A DNA stretch of 64,000 nt, taken from NCBI GenBank assembly GCA_021464415.1, contig CM038463.1, positions 6,742,754 to 6,806,753 on the forward strand, in the 5' to 3' direction. The notes under the pieces were generated by a model. It was given only the letters and a program-made list of their open reading frames with translations, did no database searches and was not told the origin of the DNA. The stretch is from Lonicera japonica. Its lineage: Eukaryota > Streptophyta > Magnoliopsida > Dipsacales > Caprifoliaceae. Shown here in pieces: positions 1 through 11,135 of this stretch. The number at the start of each line of letters is the position of its first letter. The first letter of the stretch is position 1. Both the position numbers and the translations under genes were made by a program.

Positions 1-196
1 CATCCTTTTAATATTATTTGACCATTATTAATTTTGTGTTGTCGAGCCTACTTCAAAAAGGTACATCTGTAAAATAATAATAATAATAATAATAATAATT
101 AAAAATTCGATTATTTTGAGATCTTGGTCCAAGTAGGCCAAAAAGATATCTTTCGTTATAAAAGAAAAGGCGCAAGTTATTTACCATGTTGCTGTC

Positions 197-1355
197 TAGC
201 TTAGCTGGTCGGCACCCCCTTTAAAACAAGGGTTATAGGTTCAATACTCGACAATAACATATATTTTTAGCTGAGTTTATTTACTTCAATGGCCAAATCT
301 ATTAAAATATGCCAAAACGCATATTAAATCTCAAAGGTATGCCTAGCCGAGTTGGTCTAGCATTCGGCGTGTAGTTAATAGCTCGAGGTCTTGCGTTCGA
401 TTTTCGGCCAAAACAAACATTTTTGCCGAAATCATTTACTTAAATGGCCAAAGCTTGGCCGATTAAATTATATCATAGAAATGCATACATATTTTCAAAA
501 TTGACTATAGCCGAGTTGGTTGTCTCTCTAGTTTTCTTTGTGTACCGGTGATCATGAGTTCAACACTTGGCTATGATAAAATATTTTTAATTCTGCAGGA
601 TAATTGCCGAGCTCACACGAACCCGGATGAGTCATCAAATAGAATTACGAATAAAATTTCAAAGATGTCCTTGGTTGAGCTGGTCAAGTGTCGAACTCAT
701 AAGCTCGAGGTACGGGGTTCAAATTATGTCCATGATAGAATATTTTTACTCGGCATATTACTTGCCGAGCTCACACAAGCCTGGATGAGTTATCAAATAG
801 AAGTACGAATATAATTTTAGAGATGTTCTTAGCCGAACTCACAAGCTCGAGGTACAAGGTTCAAGTCCCAGCCATGACATAATATTTTTACTCGGCATAT
901 TATTTGCCGAGCTCACACAAGCCTAGAAGAGTTATCAAATAGAAATACGAATATAAATTTAGAGATATTCTTAGCCGAGCTGGTCAAGCGCCGAACTCAC
1001 AAGCCCGAGGTACAAGGTTCAACTCTCTCGGCCACGACAAATTTCTTTTAATTCGGCAGAATAATTGCCGAGCTCGCACAGGCCCAACTGATCTATAAAG
1101 TTGAAGCGCAAATAAAATTTTAACAAAGTATCTAGTCGAGTTGGTTAACCGCTTTGTTCTAAACATTAAGGTTATGAGTTCTACTCTCAGCCACAACAAT
1201 TATTTTTTCCGAGTCTAAAAAGATGTTTAAATCACCAAAGTCCAGCCGAGCTGATACTATAATCAGGAAAGGAAAAATCTCACATGTATTGAGACTTAGT
1301 CGAGTTGGTATCCAGCGTGATCTATTATCTTGAGGTTGCTGGTTCAACACCCAAC
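197..1355 (+). repeat. Tandem array of eight tRNA-like units with pol III A/B-box motifs
   Basis: Eight degenerate units begin near 197, 344, 508, 672, 830, 972, 1133 and 1297, a spacing of 142-164 bp. Most start with a match to the pol III A-box consensus TRGCNNAGYNGG (exact at 197-208, 344-355, 508-519 and 972-983). They carry a B-box-like GGTTCRANYCC about 35-50 bp later (exact at 858-868, GGTTCAAGTCC; near matches at 238, 717, 1016 and 1341). Each is followed by a T-rich stretch and a TTGCCGAGCTCACAC-type segment. The fold is not a complete tRNA: the acceptor stem and an obvious anticodon arm are missing. Unit 5 has lost the A-box. These look like tRNA-derived internal repeats of the retroelement; transcription by pol III is only a possibility. 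Confidence 0.7.
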
Positions 1356-2102
1356 AATGACAAATTGATTTTTCGCAATAGATAAGTTCATAACAACTCT
1401 TTTAAAAATAAGTTTTATGATTTTCTTACTATATATTATTTAAATTGTATAAGCATGCAAATACATACTTGAAATATAATAGTTTCAATCAAGAATTGAA
1501 ATTTTGAGCTATATGCTAAAGAGCACGAACGTGATATAATGAATATCATAACCTTGAAATCTTGATACATTAGAACTCTTATACCATAGTCGGCTTGAGT
1601 ATACCAAACATATTGCATGCTTGAAGACCTATATTGTGCAATTTATTTTAAATTTGCGTTGTTAAAGAAAAATTTCGATAACAATAATTCATCTAGAAAG
1701 CTTGTTATGTATTTCTTCTTGCGATATATAATTAGATATACAAAATTATTGGTAATTGAAAGCCATTTTTTATACACGGCATGATTAACATTTCTTGCAA
1801 ATATTCATGTTAAAAAAAAGAAAAAAATGGGAGAGATGGATAAGGTTATCGTTACTTATAGCCAAATGCTCTCTTTGGTAAGAAAGTTGCACATACAACT
1901 ATGCATTATTCCTGCCGAAATATTGACATGATAAATCGCAGTTCTAACCCTCATATTATCTTTATATTGAATAGCAGCTTTGTGAAAGCTAAGAGGTTTG
2001 CTGTAGCCAAATCTTTATAATCAAAGATAGTCAATTTACAAGGGGTTAAATCATGGCAGCCACATTTTATTTTGGAACGCCTTGGTGTATCCATTTCGGC
2101 AA

Positions 2103-2455
2103 ATAGAAATCGTGTAAGACCTTGTTCAGTCAAGGCATCAAAAACGAAATCGTGTAAGACTTTGCCCAGTCAAGGCATCTAAAACGAAAACGTGTAAGAC
2201 CTTGCTCAGTCAAGGCGGCAAAAAGAAATCGTTTAAGACCTTGCTCAGTCAAGGCATCAAAAACGAAAACGTGTAAGACCTTGCTCAGTCAAGGCATCAA
2301 AAACGAAAACGTGTAAGACCTTGCTCAGTCAAGGCGGCAAAAACGAAAGTGTGTAAAACCTTGCTCAGTCAAGGCGGCAAAAATGAAAGTGTGTAAGACC
2401 TTGCTCAGTCAAGGCAGAAAAAATTAAAAGGAGGGAGTGTAAAACCTTGCTCGCC
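2103..2455 (+). repeat. Nine-copy 40-bp tandem repeat with a hairpin in each unit
   Basis: The core GTGTAAGACCTTGCTCAGTC starts near 2112, 2152, 2192, 2231, 2271, 2311, 2351, 2391 and 2437, so the period is almost exactly 40 bp. Each unit contains CCTTG-CTCAGT-CAAGG, a perfect 5-bp inverted repeat that can form a small hairpin. Downstream to about 2780 the same AAGGC/CCTT motif continues in degenerate form. It is part of the non-coding internal region of the retroelement and has no coding potential that I can support. Confidence 0.85.
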
Positions 2456-3567
2456 AAGGCAGTGTATTAAAGATTTCTCATCGTCAAAGGCAAAATTCTA
2501 CTTAGCGAAGGCAGATTCAATTTAAGGCCTTGATCGGCGAGGCAATTTCTTTGAAACTCTATGTTCCTTGAGAGCAATTTGTCCAAATTAAGGCCTTCCA
2601 TTTGGTGAAGGCAAATTGTTGATGATATTATGCTCGACAGATCGGCCCAGCAAGAATTTTTAAGACCTTTCTATTGTCAGAGGCAATTTTTATTGCAAAT
2701 GTTATTCTTGACGAATGCAGTTTTTCGATTATGAAGCTAACAAAATCTCTTAAAACCTTTTTAAAGTTTAAGGCGAGACCTCCCACGGGAGCATGATCGT
2801 TCTAAAGCTCGTTGCAGCTAGCTGCATAAATGTAAGACCTTTCTTCAAGGGTATTAAAGACCTCATCTGGGCACAACAAAGGCCGATTAAACCGATAAAA
2901 TTACCGGGTAGGCAAGGCCCAGAAAGCCACCATAAGGACCACTCTCCTACTTTAGCCAAATCGTCTTTATTACTTTAATAAATCGCACAAAGTTTAAACT
3001 TTTGACTTCAAAAAGTTACGAAGGCCGAGTAAGCCACAAAAATATCAGCCAACTCGGCCAAGATGATTGTTTCTGCCCTAGGGGCAAGTTGATGAGGTCT
3101 GGAAGGCTAAACCAAAAATGATGCTCGACCATCGAGCAAATTAGCCTAGCAAAAATAGAGGAAATACAAGTACGTTCAAAGCTCCATCCATAAAAGCCAG
3201 ATAATTTATCACATATAGTAGGGGGCCTATGCCCATTGACTACAAGAAGAGGAACTTAAATCAAAAAATGAGCTCGCCCAACACCAATAGTCACCTACTC
3301 GACAACAGGTACTTCTTGATTTACAACAGTTGGCCTAATAGCCTGGTCAACAACTACAACTTATTAGGTCGGCAAGAGAAGATGATTTAGCTCGCCGACC
3401 ATTCATATATCAACGCATCTCACTTCCCTGCCATAAGATTTAAAGTTTTTCAGGAAAGCTTGCTTACAACACTTGGTGAATTATTTCGAAGACTACAAGG
3501 ATAAGAAAGCTAATGGTTCAAGCACATGAACTCATCTTGGCCGCCGAGCTCACATGCTTGGGGGCAT

Positions 3568-4031
3568 TGTGGAAGCATAAAAATTATGAAGATAATAATG
3601 GGCTTGGATATGGGCCAGCCCAAACTCTATGAGAGAATTTGTAAAGTGATAGAGTAAGTCCTTTTTAGTCTTTTACCCTTAATCCTAATGTAACATATGT
3701 AACCCTAATTTTATGAATATAAATAGAACAAGGGATAGCCATCACAAGGGGTCTCCCTCCAGATCCTAGAGGAGAGAAAATGAAGCTAGAGGAATTGTTT
3801 TAGGGAGAGAAAGTGGCAACTTGTATTTTCATTTCAATTGCCTTTGAGCTAATATAATCAAACACACGCCCCACAAATGGAGGACGTATTACCGGAATAG
3901 TATAAGCGCTACCGGGAGAACCTACCATACCAAAAAAATCTCTTATCTCTATTACCATTTCCATCTATTACTCCATTAATTTTGCTAAGAGCCTCATCAT
4001 GTGGGTTTGCCCAAAATTTTGGCCACCCACA
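3568..4031 (+). mobile_element. 3' LTR of the retroelement
   Basis: The LTR opens with TGTGG directly after the purine tract GCTTGGGGGCA and closes with the inverted match CCACA at 4027-4031, giving 464 bp. A TATAAAT box lies at 3718-3724, as expected for the U3/R promoter. The next five bases, CAACC, are the expected right-hand TSD; the left copy is outside the window. Only one LTR is present, so the age of the element cannot be estimated from LTR divergence. Confidence 0.6.
3718..3724 (+). promoter_or_regulatory. TATA box of the LTR promoter
   Basis: TATAAAT occurs about 150 bp inside the LTR. It now points towards the decayed peptide copy A, whose own upstream promoter was displaced by the insertion. 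Confidence 0.4.
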
Positions 4032-4142
4032 CAACCCTTTACTCCATTTGTCTTAAACTCTTAATTACCAAATACTTTAACCCGCACCACCGTACCAATA
4101 TTTGCTTAATTGCTTAATAATTAATTAAAATTATCATTAATT

Positions 4143-4280
4143 ATGAGATCTCTAAAAATTATTGTAGCCATTATTATATTACTAGTTCTTTTGTTAAGTA
4201 TTGAACCTAATGGAGCAACTAAAATCCTCGTACAGAAATAGAGACAAAATCTGGTAATGCAGTCTCTGCAAAAGGGTTAA
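4143..4280 (+). pseudogene. Secreted-peptide gene, decayed copy A
   Basis: ATG at 4143 opens a hydrophobic signal-peptide sequence (residues 1 to about 25, ending ...SIEPNGATKIL) nearly identical to the intact gene at 33,704-33,913. A TAG at 4239 (codon 33) replaces the position after HK/QK, and a TAA follows at 4278 just after the conserved LVMQSLQKG. The proline/cysteine-rich C-terminus (PPSG...CTG...GGxxC) is missing. The 3' flank (about 4281-4787, then 8864-8940 beyond the CACTA) also matches the intact copy. The 5' leader is cut at 4031 by the LTR element, so the native promoter is gone. It is dead by stop codons, truncation and promoter loss. Confidence 0.85.
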
Positions 4281-4352
4281 ATGAAACTCTTCGGAGTAGC
4301 CTTAATTATTTTTTTGTTTCTTTATTTGTTTTTGTCATTATTAACGTTTTAT

Positions 4353-4784
4353 TTATTTTCGCATAAAAATGAGCCTGTTAATTGGACGTACTAATGTGAT
4401 AATTACAATAAAAGAATAAGAAGATAAGATAGTATAACTTACATGTTCATAACACTTGGTGTATGTTATTATGTTTTTGTTATTTAAATGTAGCTTAGCT
4501 CCAAGGGGTAGTGCATCATTATTAATACTTATATTCCAAAATGTATACACAATTTTTTTAATACCTGAAACTATATATATGATCGAGTGAAATATATGTA
4601 GTATCACTTGCATTTCGTATAGTATTGCTGCAAAAAGAACCAATTTAAATGAGTTTCTCTTGCGATCATTTGAGTGAAAGTTCGTTTGAGATTCATTTGT
4701 GAAACAAAAAATTAAGCTTGAAAATGTTTTAGAATTTGGCATGTCAATAAGCTTGGGTTAGTTAAAAATTTGTTTGAACTCAAC
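4353..4784. other. 3' flank of peptide copy A (no gene)
   Basis: This stretch aligns by eye with the inverted 3' flank of the intact copy (about 33,240-33,600) and with that of copy C (about 38,760-39,030 and 39,800-39,900). Shared words include ATTAATAC, CCAAAATGTAT and GAACCAATTTA. An open frame of about 129 codons on the minus strand has no recognisable family features and lies inside this duplicated non-coding flank. Confidence 0.6.
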
Positions 4785-4805
4785 TCGCACTACACCAAAA
4801 CAGGC

Positions 4806-5170
4806 ATTTTGTAACATGCATTTTGCGTTACTAATAATTTTTGTAACGCATAAAATCCGTTACTATTTAGGCGTAGCAGTTGCTCTAGTAACGGATAATA
4901 ACCGTTACTGAAATTATTAAATAACCGTTACTATAATTATATCTGTAACGGATTTTAACCGTTACAGACGTCATGAAAACCGTTATTAAATTATTTTTTG
5001 TCACACTTTTTATCCGTTACTATAATTAAAATAGTGTTACTGTATAATATTTATTTATTAAATAATTTTTTCGTAGTAACGGATAAAAACTGTTACTGAC
5101 CTTGAAACACTTTTTAGAATATTGAATAAAGTGTTGCAAATATAGTAATGGATAAAAACCGTTACTAACA
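4806..5170. repeat. CACTA left subterminal repeat region
   Basis: More than ten copies of AGTAACGG or its complement CCGTTACT are packed here in both orientations, often paired as GTAACGGATAAAAACCGTTACT. In CACTA elements such subterminal repeats bind the TNPA-type protein. Confidence 0.85.
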
Positions 5171-5477
5171 CAAAATATTAAAAAAAAATTGCCTCAATTT
5201 CGTGCACCTTGCAGCTTGAATAAATTACATAGCTAGTGAAAATTTGTTACCTAGTGCAATCAAAGTTCAATCAATCACTGAATACAAAATTATCCAATCG
5301 ATCACTAAATACAAAAATATCCAAGTACTAATAGAAAGTCCATTACATAAAAACTAAAATATCCAAATACTAAGTACTACAATATTCAAGTTCAAGCACA
5401 AATATACTAAGAAACACATAAATAACATAGAAGTACTAAAACATACAAGCACAAACAAAATTCTAAAAAAACTCGCA

Positions 5478-7050
5478 CTAAACATACTTTAACAAACTAT
5501 CTAGCCAAACCAAATAGCCGCCGGAGACATAAGCGGACAAAGTGTGATGACCATCTTGAGGAGGATCCCACAAAACAGCATCGGGCTCCATTACCTCCTC
5601 GACCCAAACCTTCTTTTCATAAGGACAAACCTGTTTGCCGTGACATATCTTAGCTGATGCATCTGTCACGACATGCCCTTTTGCCAATTATTTATAGTAT
5701 TTATCAAGCAAAATAACTGGAGGTTTGTCAGAAGGATTAGGACTCGACAAGGGGCGAGAAGGACCTATAAAAACGTTTTCCAAGTTTTGAATTATATTAG
5801 ATGGGCGATGGACCGAGTTAGAACCTAACTCACTTCTAGGAGTCACCATCACCGGTGGGGAACTTTCCTTTGCGCCGTTCATGAAAGATTGAAATAAATT
5901 TTGCATTGACAACATTAGATCATTCTTCAAATTTACTTGCATTGTCTGAATTTGTGATTGCATTGATGACAACATTTCATCCTTCAAGGCATCACCTTTT
6001 GCTTTTTCTTTTTTCTTTGTTGCTTCCTTTGCCTTTCCAATCTCCACAATAACCATTTGCTTCTTTGAGATGTGAGATCCAATTCCACGAAGGCGTCCCC
6101 CATGATCCTTTCCGAAAACTTGGGTTAACTCGTCATTTTCAATTGTGGTACTAGAGCCCTCCTCTCCACTTTTTCTTTTAGTGTTGGCTTCCTTCACTTG
6201 ATCCTATAAAGAAACTCAATGGTTAGTATGTATGTTTATTATTAAATATTAAAAGAATTGAGTTGTGCTTACGTAAAATGGCTTCGCATTACTTAACACA
6301 GTCCCGTCTTCTTTTTGATGACCCGCGAACCATGCATCGACTCGATCGATACTTTTTTCTGGCTCCGCTTCTTGCTACAATTGTAAATTTCATAAGTACT
6401 AATAAAAAATGAAATTTTATATAACTTTAAAAACATACCAGTTCGTATGTTTTTTGAGCATAAGAATAACGTCCAAGACAATGAGAATACTGCAGCTACG
6501 CTCGATTTTCAGCATTTTTTATTTTTTGTTCTTTATTTTTAGGTTTATTTTCATTTTCCGAAAATTCCTTCCAATGATTTGGGTCCATTCCTCTTGGAGC
6601 TTCCTCATTCTCACTTTCCAAACTTTTTCGTAATGTGGTTTTATATGTCCTAAATTTTTGGGACCATCCTTTCTCTAACATAGGACGAGCCACCTCCTCA
6701 AGAATATCAAATACAAATTCATCCTGTAGTCGTAAAAGTTTTGATTAAGTTGTAATATAAATGATAACTAAATACTTAACTACTAAAAAAACAATGGTCA
6801 CCATTAAGTTGCGCCAAACATCATCTTTAAAATTTTTTGGCACTTGTCTCCAATCCGGGTAATGCACTGGTACACAAGCCCTTATAAAATCTCCACAATG
6901 ATTACTCCATTTCCTAGAATTATTCCCAACCACACTCCCATTTAGTGCGATAACAATATGCAATTTTCCCTTTTCTTTTTCCGTTTTCGATGACTGAGAT
7001 AAGGGTGTGGGTGAAGAGAGTGATGACTGCTTCGAACCTGCACTTGACAT
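5478..7050 (-). pseudogene. CACTA TNPA-like gene (plant Transposase_24 type), two premature stops
   Basis: Four exons can be placed on the minus strand with consensus splice sites, all in phase 0: 7050-6802, 6723-6439, 6374-6273 and 6203-5478. Together they make about 454 codons. Exon 1 contains the W...VP..YPDWRQVPKNFKDDVW segment and exon 2 contains MDPNHWKEF; both are characteristic of the plant En/Spm Transposase_24 family. Exon 4 has the VFGKDHGGRLRGIGSHISKK block followed by a coiled-coil-like K/M/Q-rich stretch, and the end resembles the usual family C-terminus. In-frame TAG (6498-6496) and TAA (5690-5688) codons break an otherwise open frame, so the gene looks recently inactivated. 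It would encode the accessory DNA-binding protein, not the catalytic transposase. Confidence 0.8.
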
Positions 7051-8660
7051 AATTGATTGTGCCTAACAAGAAAATAAACAATTACGGTGCAGCTCTTTAG
7101 AAAAAATCTTATTTTGCCTGAGCAATATATTTATTGAGAAAAATTACAAAAGGAAAAGGGCTATATCCAAAGCTGTATATTAACAAGGATAATATAACCA
7201 AAACAAAAAAAAACATAAAACAGGCACATAGACACTGGTTTTAAGAATAAGGCTATAATCCAGCATAGGTACAAATATACACATGTTTTAAATACATAAA
7301 GTATATATATTATGATTTCTTTCTAATTAGCATAGGCTCAATTATGAATTTATGAAGCCTTCAATCTCGATTGATTAGAAAATGAAAATAATAATAATTA
7401 AAGGACTAGGCCCTGCATAGAATAGACTTAAAGTTAGGACCAATTGACCAAATTTAGCACACAACACCATTTTATTTCTCATTTCATTTTAGAAAGTTCG
7501 ATTACATCTAATTGTGCTTTTCGTAGCAGCAAAACTCAAATTCTTTAATAGAAAGAACATATCTCAATTCACAATAACTAGGACTTATTCAAAATTATGT
7601 GAGCAACAGTGATACAAATGCCACTACAAGCACCAAACATGTATTTATGAGCATCGTGTTATGTAATACTTTAAAGTGTAGTGACTGCAGATATCTTCAC
7701 AAATTGAATTCCACAAAAGCATCGTATTATATAAACAAGAATACTCAAAAAGGTAAACCAGATTATTTTTTGCAGCAACAGATTTAACACAGCAATAACA
7801 ACAGATGTACGCAACAATATGACACTTATAAATCAATTTTAATATCAACAAATCAACTAAAGGTTCATATACCTAAGATATAACAAATTTCAAGTATAAA
7901 GGCAGCAAGAATAAATCTAAAAAGATTAGGAATGATGATACCCATTTAAGATGAATTATCCACATAAAGACAACGAGATCAATCCGAAAAAAAAGGAGAT
8001 AAGCTTTGAAAGAGCAAAACCGAATCCACACAGCAAATCCAAAAAATCACGCAAAGTCAGTGAGAATTAGGGCCGAAATTTGAAGAAGAACTACATCTAA
8101 AAAATGGATTCAAAAAGCACAGCCGTGTACAATACAATACCACCGAATATACAACACTACAGAAGATTTGAATCATATACAGAGCAGGTCCGAAAAATAC
8201 ACTATACTCACGAAGCCATGGGACAACCGAAAGTACACAACTAATCTAAATCACACAGGAATACCGATTCAAATAAATAATATAGTTTTAGGGTTTTGAA
8301 GAAGAAGAAGAAGAACTAAGAAGCAATACACAAAAAAAAATCAAAATGGGCAAAAAAAAAACCCTAGATCTAACAAATGATGGGTTATAGTTGAATAAGA
8401 AGAACTAAGAAGAAGATGAGTATGTTACCTTTTCAACCAGCCAAGGAAAACCATGGACGATCACCGATGACCAGCAATCTGAATACGGCTAGATTGACGG
8501 GAATATTTGGTGGGGGGGTTGGCGAAAGAGAAGTAGCAATGAAGGAGAGTGGTGAGTATGAGGGAAGTGAAATTTTGGGTTGGATATTTTGGGTGTTAAT
8601 TTATTTTTTTTAATAAAAAAATATATTGTCTATTAATGTTATTTTTTTAAAAAATAAAAA
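7051..8660. other. Non-coding interior of the CACTA element
   Basis: This AT-rich stretch is probably the 5' untranslated leader, intron and promoter side of the minus-strand TNPA-like gene. It has a (GAA)n-rich patch near 8295-8315. I see no further conserved reading frame; a short plus-strand frame at 8416-8613 shows no family feature. Confidence 0.5.
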
Positions 8661-8850
8661 TAGTTGCCACGTTTCGTCAACGTTACTACCTAATTTAAAA
8701 ACCGTTACTGAATTATAAACAATTTCAAATTTTGTTAATTAGATGTAGTAACGGTTTTATTGTACCCTGTAACGGACTATACATGTTACAAGCTAGTAAC
8801 GGACTTTGAATGTTACTAATAGAAAAAAAACCGTTACTAATTTCTTGTTT
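8660..8850. repeat. CACTA right subterminal repeat region
   Basis: Copies of GTAACGG / CCGTTAC (for example near 8699, 8747, 8771, 8798 and 8830) mirror those at the left end of the element. This supports the two ends belonging to one transposon. Confidence 0.8.
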
Positions 8851-8962
8851 TGGTGTAGTGTCGGTAACTAATTAACAAACCAAGCTTGAACCACCCACCC
8901 TTCAGCTCAATTCAATTAATTTGTTCACAGTCCTAATTAGTGGGATGATCAATAGTTAACTT

Positions 8963-9360
8963 TTAGGGCTCTTTCTTACAACAAAATGAAAAATGATAGC
9001 AAAGCTAATTGATTTGTGTGAGAAGGTTGAAAATAAGTTGAGTGATGTGGTGAGATCCTCTCCCATGTAAAATTATTAGAAAAATACTTGATTTATATAA
9101 CAAGTTGAAAAATAAGTCGAGGCATATGAAAAGATGTTCTCCATTTCATAATCATTTTATGAGTAGATATAATCTTCCATCCTCTTTTATTTTTTTTATG
9201 AAAAAATAATTCTTCACCACTATTCAAAGAATTTTTTTCCATAGGAAAAACAAAAAAGTAAGAGAATATTACTAGATTCCTTAACTTATTTTTCAACTTC
9301 TCACAAAATCACATTGATTTTCCTATTATTTTCCGTATTGTTATCAAGCGTAGCTCTAGT
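8963..9360. mobile_element. hAT-like MITE with long inverted ends
   Basis: The left end (TTAGGGCTC...) matches the inverted right end (ACTAGAGCT...) imperfectly over about 80 bp, including TTGAAAATAAGTTGAG versus TTGAAAAATAAGTTAAG. Flanking 8-bp repeats GTTAACTT (8955-8962) and GTTAATTT (9361-9368) differ at one base. An 8-bp TSD and A/T-GGGCTC-like tips fit hAT, but the superfamily is inferred. There is no coding capacity. Confidence 0.6.
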
Positions 9361-9368
9361 GTTAATTT

Positions 9369-10054
9369 TTTTTTCCAATTACCTTGTGATCAACTGTTTA
9401 AATTTCAGATGAAAATATGGTTAGTGAAAACATGTTAGCTAGGAGGGGTTCAAAAAACCGGGCACAACTGGAAGCTCTCCTGGTCAAATCTCATAAGATG
9501 TAAAAATTTTGGTGACCAATAGTTGGCACCCTCCATGAAGAGAATTAGTCAAGATGCATGAAAACTAATTCGAACACCCTTAAAATGGAACCAAAAAAAA
9601 GAGGTTTTAGGAGGAGTTACCTTGCTAACTTATAGAGTTGAAACATCGGTAGCAAAAGATGGCACATTTTGTGTTAAATTTTGGCTGTGTTACAAAATGA
9701 TGGATGGGATGTACCAAAAAAAAGGGTGATGGCATGGTCATTGACTAGCCACATCTTATGCATTTTGTTTTTGTAAAATAGCCTAAATATATTTTGTTAT
9801 AAAAGTCAAAGCTTTTAACAATTTATTTCCTTGATGTTATTCAGATTGTCACTTTGACTTTGGTTTTTGATGCTAAAATTTTGACTCATTATATCACACA
9901 CCAATGTATCTATCGCCTGTGACTTTAATCCCTAAAATCAATTGGACTTAAAAAATGGGTGGAAAAGTGTGCGCCCCTCACGTAACTTTACTAAGGGGAT
10001 CCAGCTAGAAATAAATGCATCCATTATATCAAACATGAAAAATACCTAATCAAA
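9369..10054. other. AT-rich stretch without recognisable gene
   Basis: No conserved reading frame is visible. A weak inverted pair (CATAAGATGT...TGACCAATAG near 9490-9525 and the opposite near 9738-9765) hints at another old MITE, but its ends cannot be fixed. Confidence 0.3.
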
Positions 10055-10329
10055 TTCGTTGTTTCTTTTTTTCAAAATGGGTTCCAGAGCCCGAACTTAA
10101 ATATAAGCTTCCATATTTAAAAAGTTAATTACATTATGAGGAATATTATTCAACAAGCCTGGTTGAACACAGAGTATATATGATCCAACTTGGCCAAAGC
10201 ATCTGCACACGAATTATACACACGCGGAACATAGTTTATATTAGACCATCTGCAGTGTGTAATGTAAAATGGTAAGGAAATTCACAGTTTTAGCAATTCC
10301 CTCTCCGCAGCGCGTATGGGGTAAAAGCC

Positions 10330-10480
10330 ACATCACGCCTCTCGCGATGGACTGTACGTCGTGCCTATGCCCCGTCAGCTAAACTCACGACATTCTGAAT
10401 GTCGTGAGTGTCGTCCAGTCAGCAGTACCTTAACGACTACATCCAACGGCACTCCAACGGCTATATGGTCTTAACGGTCG
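10330..10480. repeat. Harbinger left subterminal CG-rich region with palindrome
   Basis: In an AT-rich surround, this stretch is rich in CpG and contains a perfect palindrome with 13-bp arms around one T at 10,383-10,409 (ACTCACGACATTC / GAATGTCGTGAGT). CGATGGACTGTACGTCGTG near 10,352 is mirrored by CACGATGTACAGTCCATCACG at the right end (about 20,668-20,688). These are candidates for protein-binding sites of the transposition complex, which is inference. Confidence 0.6.
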
Positions 10481-11135
10481 AAATTTTAACGTATTTAAAC
10501 ATTTGCCCACATTTCAATCTTATATTATTCTTTCTATTTTTCTCTCATACAGATACACTTTACACCAATCCAAAATAAAGTTTTAACAAATTTCGAGCAG
10601 CCTCAAATTAATTTTGCAAAAAATTAAGGTACAATTATCTTATTCTTTTTATTAAATTATTTATTTGCTTAATATTATTGTTTATTTGTTTAATATTTTT
10701 GTCTATAATTAATTTGTTTTGGTCAATTTAAGACTTTAATATTATTATTTATGTGAGTTAATCAGTTTGTATATATAACACCATATTATCACTTATAAAT
10801 GGTAGTATGAAAGGTTCTTTAACACGTGTAATGAAAAAAATGAACTCTGTAAAAAAGTATTTTAACATTTCATTCTTTGGTTTTGTATTTGAATTTATTT
10901 TTTTTTTACAAAAATTGAATTTAACTCTTTCGAAAAGTTAAATAATCAATAAAAATTTAGGCACTGGATAAGAAAAAAGTTTATATTATAAGTAAAATTA
11001 ATTTATTAACCCGTAACATTATCTTGGCCACAAATTTTTGTCAATAGTTGTGATAGCATTTCCTATCAATAATCAATAATTTTCTTAAAAAATTACCTTA
11101 AATTAATATAAATTATATTATTTCTTTTCAGTATA

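Larger units (their letters stand above)
1..4031 (+). mobile_element. 3' part of a non-coding LTR retrotransposon (probably Ty3/gypsy-derived, LARD-like)
   Basis: The stretch ends in an LTR (3568-4031) preceded by a purine-rich tract (about 3556-3565), so it is the 3' end of a plus-strand element whose 5' end lies outside the window. No gag or pol reading frame is visible in the first 3.5 kb. The internal DNA is made of two tandem arrays (about 160-bp tRNA-like units and 40-bp hairpin units) and degenerate AAGGC-rich sequence to about 3000. Long tandem repeats between pol and the 3' LTR are known in large plant Ty3/gypsy elements, and elements without coding capacity are called LARDs; assignment to that class is inference. 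The right border abuts peptide copy A, whose relative at 33.7 kb has an uninterrupted leader at the matching place (near CCAACCTTACTCC), so this is an insertion into that leader. Confidence 0.6.
4788..8860 (-). mobile_element. CACTA (En/Spm) transposon, deletion derivative, TSD TCG
   Basis: The element begins CACTACACCAAAACA and ends TGTTTTGGTGTAGTG, a perfect terminal inverted repeat of the CACTA superfamily. It is flanked on both sides by the 3-bp TSD TCG (4785-4787 and 8861-8863). Removing it plus one TSD restores continuity with the flank of the related peptide gene at 33.2 kb. The ends carry dense subterminal repeats of the GTAACGG/CCGTTAC type in both orientations. Inside is a minus-strand gene of the TNPA/Transposase_24 type, but no TNP2-like (TNPD) catalytic transposase is visible in its 4.07 kb, so it could move only with help from elsewhere. 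Confidence 0.95.

Noticed and set aside
197..1355. Genuine tRNA genes
   Set aside because: A- and B-box motifs are present, but acceptor stems, anticodon arms and CCA-compatible ends are missing, so no functional tRNA can be drawn.
2103..2455. CRISPR-like array (regular 40-bp repeats)
   Set aside because: The whole 40-bp unit is repeated head to tail without unique spacers, in a plant retroelement; it is an ordinary tandem repeat.
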